DNA of 24,473 bases from Bacteroidetes bacterium UBA1860. Its GTDB lineage: Bacteria > Bacteroidota > Rhodothermia > Balneolales > Balneolaceae. Below, in pieces: positions 16,281 through 22,184 of the stretch. The stretch spans positions 1-24,473 of the forward strand of contig DDIC01000007.1 in assembly GCA_002338335.1 (NCBI GenBank), read 5' to 3'. The notes beneath the pieces are model-generated. The model did not search any database. It was not told where the DNA came from and worked only from the letters and a program-made list of their open reading frames with translations. The position numbers and the translations under genes are program-made. The number at the start of each line of letters is the position of its first letter. The stretch's first letter is position 1.

Positions 16281-16353
16281 TGAACCGGGTGGGGCTCGAA
16301 CCCACGACCAACTGGTTAAAAGCCAGTTGCTCTACCAGCTGAGCTACCGGTTC
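16281..16353 (-). tRNA. tRNA-Lys (anticodon TTT)
   Basis: 73 bases forming a complete cloverleaf. The acceptor stem GAACCGG pairs with CCGGTTC (discriminator A), the D arm contains AGCTCAGCTGGTAGAGC, the anticodon loop is CTTTTAA (anticodon TTT) on a 5-pair stem, and the T arm is GTGGG TTCGAGC CCCAC. The 3' CCA is not encoded, so it must be added after transcription. The gene lies upstream of the ftsB-like gene on the same strand. Confidence 0.97.
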
Positions 16354-16381
16354 TCGGCAATCTAATTCTTGGAAAACATCG

Positions 16382-16411
16382 AAAATACACTGATTTATCC
16401 ATGAAAATCAA
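16382..16411 (-). promoter_or_regulatory. Candidate promoter for tRNA-Lys
   Basis: On the minus strand TTGATT (16411-16406), 18 bases and TATTTT (16387-16382) resemble a sigma-70-type promoter, placing the start about 20 bases before the tRNA. The match is moderate and the region is AT-rich, so it could be chance. Confidence 0.3.
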
Positions 16412-16463
16412 TTCATAAGACCGTAAAAATGAAATAAGCTTTATTTTGAGGGTCATTTTCGAC

Positions 16464-16469
16464 TATAAT
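16464..16469 (+). promoter_or_regulatory. Candidate -10 element for the HIT-aroQ-flippase unit
   Basis: A perfect TATAAT lies 36 bases before the ATG of the HIT gene, in the intergenic region that faces tRNA-Lys. No convincing -35 is seen 16-18 bases upstream. Its position argues against the TTG start at 16446. Confidence 0.4.
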
Positions 16470-16505
16470 GAAGAATATTCTTCGGTCCCTTTTGCTTTAA
16501 ATCGC

Positions 16506-16895
16506 ATGCCATCCATCTTTACACATATTATTCAGGGAGAGATTCCTAGCTATAAAATCGCTGAAAACGACGCTCATGTCGCGTTTTTGGATATTCGTCC
16601 TGTGGCCAAAGGGCACACATTGATTGTGCCCAAACAAGAAATTGACAAATGGACCGATCTCCCGCCAGACTTGCTCTCAGATACCATGCTTTTTGCCAAA
16701 ACTGTTGCTCAACACCTTGAGCACACCCTCAAACCTATTCGAGTGGGTCTAGTTATTGAAGGTATGGAGGTGCCTCATGCCCATATTCACCTTATTCCGA
16801 TCTACCAAGTAGGCCAATCGATGAGCCTTTCGCTAGGCGTTGCTGCGAGCCAAGATGAATTGGCGGAGATCGCGGCACAATGCTCAATGCTCTAA
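16506..16895 (+). CDS. HIT-family nucleotide hydrolase
   Basis: 129 residues of the histidine-triad superfamily (HinT/Fhit-like), cytoplasmic enzymes that hydrolyse nucleoside phosphoramidates, AMP-lysine or dinucleoside polyphosphates. It opens with SIFTHIIQGEIPSYKI and has VAFLDIRPVAKGHTLIVPK in the middle. The triad is His91-x-His93-x-His95 in PHAHIHLIPI. No N-terminal zinc Cys pair is present. The true substrate cannot be read from the sequence. The start at 16506 is chosen because this N-terminus matches the family; an upstream TTG (16446) would place the -10 element inside the gene. aroQ begins ten bases after its stop. Confidence 0.93.
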   Translation: MPSIFTHIIQGEIPSYKIAENDAHVAFLDIRPVAKGHTLIVPKQEIDKWTDLPPDLLSDTMLFAKTVAQHLEHTLKPIRVGLVIEGMEVPHAHIHLIPIYQVGQSMSLSLGVAASQDELAEIAAQCSML

Positions 16896-16905
16896 CTGTA
16901 AGCTT

Positions 16906-17364
16906 ATGCATATTCTTGTACTCAACGGGCCCAATCTAAATCTTCTTGAATCTCGGGAGGCGTCCCATTATGGAGGCCAATCTCTCGCTGAAATCGAGGA
17001 GCACCTCAAACACCGTTTTCCAGATCACACGTTTGAATGGTTGCAGTCCAACCATGAAGGAGCGTTGATCGATGCCATTCAATCTGCCGAAGCTCAACAT
17101 ATAGATGCAATCGTAGCCAATTTTGGAGGATACACCCATTCCTCTGTGGCGATTCATGACGCACTGGAGCTTGTGAGAATCCCAAAAATTGAAGTCCATC
17201 TTTCCAATCTTGCCAAACGTGAGGAGATGCGTCATGTAAGTGTTGTGGGGGCAGCGATGGAGGGCTCTATTGCCGGTTTTGGTGCGCTCAGTTATGTCCT
17301 TGGGGTCGAAGCTGCCGTTGCCTTAGCGCTGGAGCGTGGACTCTCAGGCTTCTCAGGCGCCTAA
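16906..17364 (+). CDS. aroQ: Type II 3-dehydroquinate dehydratase
   Basis: 152 residues, the usual size. It dehydrates 3-dehydroquinate to 3-dehydroshikimate, the third shikimate step, as a dodecamer. Type II landmarks are present: LVLNGPNLNLL, the lid-loop Arg (SREAS) and catalytic Tyr22 in HYGG, NHEGALIDAI, Asn72 and His78 in NFGGYTHSSVA, His98 in IEVHLSN, and Arg105/Arg109 in KREEMRH. The usual 'REP' of the lid reads REA, a mild variation. The start at 16906 matches the family N-terminus; the frame is open further upstream inside the HIT gene, but that part is not homologous. It is ten bases after the HIT gene and four before the flippase gene. Confidence 0.97.
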   Translation: MHILVLNGPNLNLLESREASHYGGQSLAEIEEHLKHRFPDHTFEWLQSNHEGALIDAIQSAEAQHIDAIVANFGGYTHSSVAIHDALELVRIPKIEVHLSNLAKREEMRHVSVVGAAMEGSIAGFGALSYVLGVEAAVALALERGLSGFSGA

Positions 17365-17368
17365 TTCC

Positions 17369-18907
17369 ATGAAGAAGCCTGGCCTCACGCTACGGTCTCT
17401 TCTTTCAGACTCTCTTCTCTATGGATTGGGTGCGGTACTCGCTCGATTTGTTAACTATTTATTAGTCCCGGTACATACCAACGTTTTTGCACCGGAGTCT
17501 TATATCACGATTGGGCTTGTGTATGCCATGATTGCCTTTTCCCAAGTTGCATTTTCGCTAGGCATGGAATCAGCCTATATCAAGTATTCCAAGGACCGTA
17601 GCGAGGCTGTGAAGGTGTTTCGATCGGGGCAATGGATTCTACTAGGTGTGGCGACAACGCTGGGAGCTACTCTATTTGGGATGCAGGATCTCCTTGCGCA
17701 TGGATTGAGAATTCCTGAGGGTGTGACGCCTATCATCTTTGCCTCCATTGCCATCATTTTATGGATGGATACCATGGTGGTTCTGCCGATGGCGGAATTG
17801 CGCGTGGCCCAACGCCCGTTAGTCTTCGCATCCTTACGTATGATCCATGTGGTGCTCAATGTAGGTCTGAATGTATGGCTACTTTGGGGTCAGGGCATGG
17901 GTGTCGAGGCTGTCTTTGTGAGTAATGCGATTGCGTCAACCATGGTGGCCATCGGCGCTTGGATCGTCACGTGGACCACCTTTTCTCAGGGGGAATGGGA
18001 TGCGGCTTGGGCGCGTAAAGCGTTTGCCTTTGGGTGGCCTTTGATCCCAGCAGGCTTAGCCCACATACTCAATGAAATGGTGGACCGATTTTTCCTCACC
18101 AACATGTCTCTTGCCGATGTGGAGAGGCTTTACGGCGCCGGGATGAGTCCCGATGCTGTGGCGGGATTGTATAATGGCGTCTATAAATTATCGGTGTTTA
18201 TGTTGCTCGTGGTCCAAATGTTTCGCCTTGCATGGCAACCCTTTTTTATGCGTAATGGTGACCAAGAGGGAGCACAAACACTCTTTGCCCGAGCCTTTGT
18301 GGGGTTATCGCTGTTAAGTGGTTTGGTCATTTTGTGGGTAGGAAGCTTTGCGTCAGGCATCGCGATGATCCAACTTCCCGGCACGGATATCTCCCTTCTA
18401 GATGCAGCGTATCTCCCCGCCCTGGACGTGGTTCCCTGGTTACTTCTCGCGTATGCTTTGTATGGATGGTACATCTACAGCTCCGTGGGTATCTATCTGA
18501 ATGGCTCTTCTCGAACCCTGGGATGGATAACGGTGACGGGTGCCGGCGTGACGCTCATGATGAATGCAATTCTTGTTCCTATCCTAGGGATGATGGGCTC
18601 AGCCATTGCTACTGTATGTAGCTATGGTGTGATGGCGACGATATTATCCATTCGGAGTCACGCACACTATCCAATCCCTACACCCTGGTGGTTGGGGATA
18701 GGAATCTTGTGTTGTGCTTTCATCGTCCCTTTGTCCATTCAGTCTGAATGGCTTGGACAACGTTTTGAAGACCCAACCGGTGCTTGGCGCTTTGGGCTTG
18801 CAATCGGTGTCTCAGCTCTCTTGCTCGCGACAGGGTGGGTTTGGGACAGAAAACAGACCAAGGCATTATCGTTTGAGCATAAAAAAAGACCCCATCTCGA
18901 GAGATGA
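17369..18907 (+). CDS. Polysaccharide/oligosaccharide flippase-like membrane protein
   Basis: 512 residues with about 12-14 hydrophobic segments, resembling the MOP superfamily (Wzx/RfbX-type) that flips lipid-linked sugars across the inner membrane. The N-terminal SLLYGLGAVLARFVNYLLVP with VHTNVF and YITIGLVYAM is the characteristic start of this group in Bacteroidota. Substrate is unknown: O-antigen or capsule units are possible, and a role in lipid II flipping cannot be excluded. No glycosyltransferases are adjacent, so it is not in a typical polysaccharide cluster. ATG 17369 (MKKPGL) follows the aroQ stop by four bases; an upstream in-frame ATG at 17336 lies inside aroQ. The stop codon sits inside the hairpin that probably terminates mdh from the other strand. 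Confidence 0.85.
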   Translation: MKKPGLTLRSLLSDSLLYGLGAVLARFVNYLLVPVHTNVFAPESYITIGLVYAMIAFSQVAFSLGMESAYIKYSKDRSEAVKVFRSGQWILLGVATTLGATLFGMQDLLAHGLRIPEGVTPIIFASIAIILWMDTMVVLPMAELRVAQRPLVFASLRMIHVVLNVGLNVWLLWGQGMGVEAVFVSNAIASTMVAIGAWIVTWTTFSQGEWDAAWARKAFAFGWPLIPAGLAHILNEMVDRFFLTNMSLADVERLYGAGMSPDAVAGLYNGVYKLSVFMLLVVQMFRLAWQPFFMRNGDQEGAQTLFARAFVGLSLLSGLVILWVGSFASGIAMIQLPGTDISLLDAAYLPALDVVPWLLLAYALYGWYIYSSVGIYLNGSSRTLGWITVTGAGVTLMMNAILVPILGMMGSAIATVCSYGVMATILSIRSHAHYPIPTPWWLGIGILCCAFIVPLSIQSEWLGQRFEDPTGAWRFGLAIGVSALLLATGWVWDRKQTKALSFEHKKRPHLER

Positions 18908-18912
18908 GGTCT
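18881..18912 (-). terminator. Intrinsic terminator of the carB-ddl-nadK-mdh unit
   Basis: A 12-pair stem with one mismatch (18887-18898 with 18901-18912; AGACCCCATCTC and its near complement) is followed on the minus strand by seven T residues (A run 18881-18887 on plus). It lies 37 bases after the mdh stop. It overlaps the flippase stop codon. The plus strand lacks a T run, so it is oriented for mdh. Confidence 0.75.
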
Positions 18913-18949
18913 ATGTGCAAGTAGTAAGGCCTAAGCTTTACGTTTACGG

Positions 18950-19909
18950 TTAAGACGACGTGTTAAGTGACTCAAAGTCACTCATCACGCGCTTCACATG
19001 CTCGACGGATTCGTCTAGCAAGCCTTTTTCTTGATCATCAAGCTCGACTTCAAGAATTTCTTTGATGCCACCATGCCCAAGCTTCACAGGAACACCGACG
19101 TAGAGATCATTCACTCCATATTCCCCTTTTAACATCGCACAGCAAGGGAAAATTCGATTTTGATCGAGCAAAATGGCTTCAACCATTTGCGCTGCTGCCG
19201 CCCCTGGAGCATACCATGCTGAGGTGCCCATTAACCCTACAATTTCACCTCCTCCTTTTTTGGTGCGCTCTACAATCGCGTCTAGCTTGTCAGAGTCAAT
19301 AAGTTGAGTCACGGGAATCCCCGCTACGGTCGTGTATCGGGGTAGTGGGACCATGGTGTCACCATGCCCTCCCATCAAAAGAGCCTGAATATCCTTTGGT
19401 GATACACTTAATTCTTCAGCAATAAACGAACGGTATCGAGCAGTGTCCAAAATTCCAGCCATACCCACTACACGGTTGCTATCAAGGCCGCTATTCACAT
19501 AGGAGACATAGGTCATGACGTCTAGCGGGTTTGAGACCACCACAATGACCGTGTTAGGCGAGTGCTTCACAAGCTCTTTGGTCACAGAGCTGACAATCTT
19601 GGCATTGATCGAGAGTAAATCATCGCGACTCATGCCTGGCTTGCGAGGAACTCCTGCGGTAATAACACACACATCTGATCCTGCGGTGTCCGCATAATCG
19701 GTCGTTCCATGGGTATAGGTATCAAACAAATGGATCGGGGAAGACTCCCACTGGTCTAAGGCGCGCCCCTTGGAAGGGTAAAAGGTCTTGTCATCCACTC
19801 GACGTTCGATGTCTACAAGGACAATCTCTTTTGCGATGTCTCGCTGTGCTAGGGTAAGTGCGACAGTGGATCCTACATTTCCACCTGCTCCAACAACGGT
19901 TACTTTCAT
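18950..19909 (-). CDS. mdh: Malate dehydrogenase (LDH-like type)
   Basis: 319 residues. It oxidises malate to oxaloacetate with NAD in the TCA cycle. The N-terminal Rossmann fold opens with MKVTVVGAGGNVGST and Asp33 (LVDIE) for NAD. Catalytic and substrate residues: Arg89 and Arg95 in VPRKPGMSRDDLL, Asn127 in VSNPLD, Asp155/Arg158 in GILDTARYRSF and His182 in MGGHGDTMVPLP; the LMGTSAWYAPGAAAA region is typical of the family. Arg at the specificity loop indicates malate rather than lactate. Two oddities: the glycine loop is GAGGNVG rather than GAGNVG, and about five extra residues follow strand 2 (~36-46, RRVDDKTFYPS). It is last in the carB-ddl-nadK-mdh unit, 21 bases after nadK. Confidence 0.96.
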   Translation of the reverse strand: MKVTVVGAGGNVGSTVALTLAQRDIAKEIVLVDIERRVDDKTFYPSKGRALDQWESSPIHLFDTYTHGTTDYADTAGSDVCVITAGVPRKPGMSRDDLLSINAKIVSSVTKELVKHSPNTVIVVVSNPLDVMTYVSYVNSGLDSNRVVGMAGILDTARYRSFIAEELSVSPKDIQALLMGGHGDTMVPLPRYTTVAGIPVTQLIDSDKLDAIVERTKKGGGEIVGLMGTSAWYAPGAAAAQMVEAILLDQNRIFPCCAMLKGEYGVNDLYVGVPVKLGHGGIKEILEVELDDQEKGLLDESVEHVKRVMSDFESLNTSS

Positions 19910-19930
19910 GAGTCTTGTTTTGGTTATGAC

Positions 19931-20839
19931 TTATCGATTACGAAGATCCTTTCCCCACATGAGTTTGTCCCGAAGATTCTCGAAATAATCGTCATCCTCT
20001 AATCGGAGAAATTCTACCCACTGATCGGATTGTTTTACCCGAAAAATGGACGAATCAAAAGTACGAGATTCACGTACTCCATCATAGGAAAATAGCAACT
20101 GATTGGGCTCCTCGTGGACTTTAAGCTCCAATACAGTGTCAGAAGGCAAGACCAAGGGGCGTGTGGTAAGCGTGTGAGGATTGATTGGGGTCACCACCAT
20201 CACAGGTGTACCTGGATAGACAATGGGCCCTCCTGCAGAGAGATTGTATGCTGTTGATCCCGTGGGTGATGCAATGAGTAAGCCATCAGCCCAATAGTCA
20301 TTGACATGGCGTCCTCCATACGAGGCAGAGATCTCAATCAGATTGATGCGATCTTTTTTGGTGAACGAAAACTCGTTCAAGGCGTAGGCGGTCTCTCCAT
20401 CGGGTAAAGCAGCCTCCAAAAAATAGCGACGATCTCGACGAGCTTTCCCTTGAATCACTTGCGGAAGAGCGGTGTCCAGATCTTTGGCTTGAATATGTGC
20501 TAAAAACCCGAGATTTCCAGCATGAATTCCCACAATCGGAATCCCTGAACCCCGTACCCAATGGGCGGCCATCAACATGGTGCCATCCCCACCAATGGTA
20601 CAGACTAGGCTGGCCTCACTCAAAGCATCTTCGGGACTGTCTTTGATGGTGACCGATTCATACGCTTTGGTGAGCGCCCTCTCCATCTGTGAATCCATAA
20701 CAGAGAAGCTTGACAATGGGATATGGGTTTGAACCCTCACACCATGAGCTTGGGTCCACTCCAAAAATGTGAGGAGTACCTCACAAAAGTTGGCACGGCT
20801 TTGCTTGGCGAATAGTGTAAGTGTGATCGATTCACTCAT
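19931..20839 (-). CDS. nadK: NAD kinase
   Basis: 302 residues. It phosphorylates NAD to NADP in the cytoplasm. The hallmark GGDGTML motif (Asp85) is at ~83-89, followed by VGIHAGNLGFLA (~103-114), YALNEFSF (~152-159), DYWADGLLIASPTGSTAYNL (~181-200) and SAGGPIVYP; these make the active site and the NAD pocket. The C-terminal part contains TTRPLVLPSD, as in bacterial NadK. Its ATG overlaps the ddl stop (ATGA, 20836-20839), so translation is probably coupled to ddl. It shares the strand and short spacing with mdh, an enzyme that uses the same cofactor family; that link is by arrangement only. Confidence 0.96.
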   Translation of the reverse strand: MSESITLTLFAKQSRANFCEVLLTFLEWTQAHGVRVQTHIPLSSFSVMDSQMERALTKAYESVTIKDSPEDALSEASLVCTIGGDGTMLMAAHWVRGSGIPIVGIHAGNLGFLAHIQAKDLDTALPQVIQGKARRDRRYFLEAALPDGETAYALNEFSFTKKDRINLIEISASYGGRHVNDYWADGLLIASPTGSTAYNLSAGGPIVYPGTPVMVVTPINPHTLTTRPLVLPSDTVLELKVHEEPNQLLFSYDGVRESRTFDSSIFRVKQSDQWVEFLRLEDDDYFENLRDKLMWGKDLRNR

Positions 20840-22140
20840 GACCCAACATATTGTTTCAAGAGGTTCGACTCAAAGGGTTTTTGTCGCCCAATTCGTGTAG
20901 CCATCTCTTGTTTGGCCACCTCTATGGCTTCGTCTAGTAAATCAGGGAAGGTTACCCCTGATTCTTGCCATAGATAAAACGAAAGAGACCCTGGAATGGT
21001 ATTGCACTCATTAAAGTAGAGCTCTTTGAGCGCACCCTGTTTTGAGGTTTTGACCATAAAATCAAAACGGACGACCCCTGAGGTTTGAAACGCTTCTGCA
21101 AGCGTAACGGCAGCATCTTGAATGCGTTGAGTCCAAACATCCTCGATTGGGGCTGGCAACAACCGCTTCAAGGAGGCCATCCCTTGGCCGTCCAGTCCTG
21201 CACCCATTCCTGCTTTTGCTCCTTCTTGCGAGGGACCCGAAAGGTTACCTTTCTGCCCAAATGACCCAGCTTTGGAGCCCATTTTTGTTCCTGCTTTCCC
21301 CTGGGATTGATTCATGTATTTATCCTCAAAACTCAAGGCACCTTCTGAGGCTACGGGTTGTTCACAAGCAGAGGCTTGATAGGACCCATCGGGGCGTTTT
21401 CGAACGGAGCAGTTAATTTCGATCATGGGGGAGACAAGCTCTTCAAACACAAGCCTATCGTCATACTGAAACCCACGCTCGATGGCGTTTCTCAAATCCG
21501 CGGGTTTGGTTGACACACGCTCTACTCCAATGCTACTGCCCAATCGTGCAGGCTTGAGAATCACCTCTTTCCCAAGTTTGGCAATCTTTTTTACCCACCC
21601 ATCAGGATTGTTGACCCATGCTTGTTCCTGAAGTGTCAAAGCATCGGCGACAGCGATTTTGTGCCCCTGAACCGGAAGGACCGGGCGAGCCATCGACTTA
21701 TCTTGGGCAAGTGCAGCGCTCATGGAGCCAGAACCCACAAAGGGGATTCCTAGCGATTCGAGGTACCCTTGCCACGCCCCTCCTTCACCATCGCCGCCAT
21801 GAAAAGCCAAAACAGCAACATCGAGTACAACTTCATGCCCAATGCTTCCAAAAAGTCCCCTTTTTGCCCTCTCTTGGACAAGTACAGCACCTTTGATGGG
21901 GTCCTTGCGAAGCCGTGCTTGGCTACATGCCGAGGGGAGGCTCTTTCCTGTATAACTCTTCACTTGCCACAAGGGATCTCCTGTCCAAAGTTGTCCAGCC
22001 TTATCTACATACCCAAGCGAGACGTGAGGATGTCGTTCAAGAAGTGCGTGCCCTACTTGTAACCCTGTAAGGATCGACACCTCGTGTTCGGGTGAGGGTG
22101 CGCCAAACAACACCAGTATATGACGTGGGTTTGTGGACAT
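20836..22140 (-). CDS. ddl: D-alanine--D-alanine ligase with a large low-complexity insert
   Basis: 434 residues, longer than the common ~310-370. It joins two D-alanines for peptidoglycan precursors, using ATP, in the cytoplasm. N-terminal features: FGAPSPEHEVSILTG (Glu for the first D-Ala), then LAFHGGDGEGG and GIPFVGSGS. The ATP-grasp part has ILKPARLGSSIGVERV (~194-209), FEELVSPMIEINCSV (~232-246), VVRFDFMV (~356-363) and the metal/substrate motif NECNTIPGSLSF (~377-388). Between FEDKYM (~271-276) and MASLKRLLPAPI (~321-332) lies a ~44-residue Gly/Lys/Ser/Gln-rich insert with several GxKxG-like steps. Some Ddl families have a short loop there; this one is expanded. It follows carB by 44 bases and overlaps nadK by four. 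Core catalytic residues appear intact. Confidence 0.93.
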   Translation of the reverse strand: MSTNPRHILVLFGAPSPEHEVSILTGLQVGHALLERHPHVSLGYVDKAGQLWTGDPLWQVKSYTGKSLPSACSQARLRKDPIKGAVLVQERAKRGLFGSIGHEVVLDVAVLAFHGGDGEGGAWQGYLESLGIPFVGSGSMSAALAQDKSMARPVLPVQGHKIAVADALTLQEQAWVNNPDGWVKKIAKLGKEVILKPARLGSSIGVERVSTKPADLRNAIERGFQYDDRLVFEELVSPMIEINCSVRKRPDGSYQASACEQPVASEGALSFEDKYMNQSQGKAGTKMGSKAGSFGQKGNLSGPSQEGAKAGMGAGLDGQGMASLKRLLPAPIEDVWTQRIQDAAVTLAEAFQTSGVVRFDFMVKTSKQGALKELYFNECNTIPGSLSFYLWQESGVTFPDLLDEAIEVAKQEMATRIGRQKPFESNLLKQYVGS

Positions 22141-22184
22141 GTGAATCGGGTTTCAAACTTCCCGAACACCCCCCAGGCCAACGA

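Noticed and set aside
16165..16311. Upstream open extension of the ftsB-like gene
   Set aside because: It runs across the leader hairpin and into the tRNA-Lys gene and has no similarity to FtsB/DivIC N-termini.
18927..18957. Basic peptide RRLNRKRKA ending in a stop, read on the minus strand just past the mdh end
   Set aside because: It looks like the tail of a ribosomal protein, but the frame is only about 16 codons long from the previous stop and has no recognisable start, so it is probably chance.
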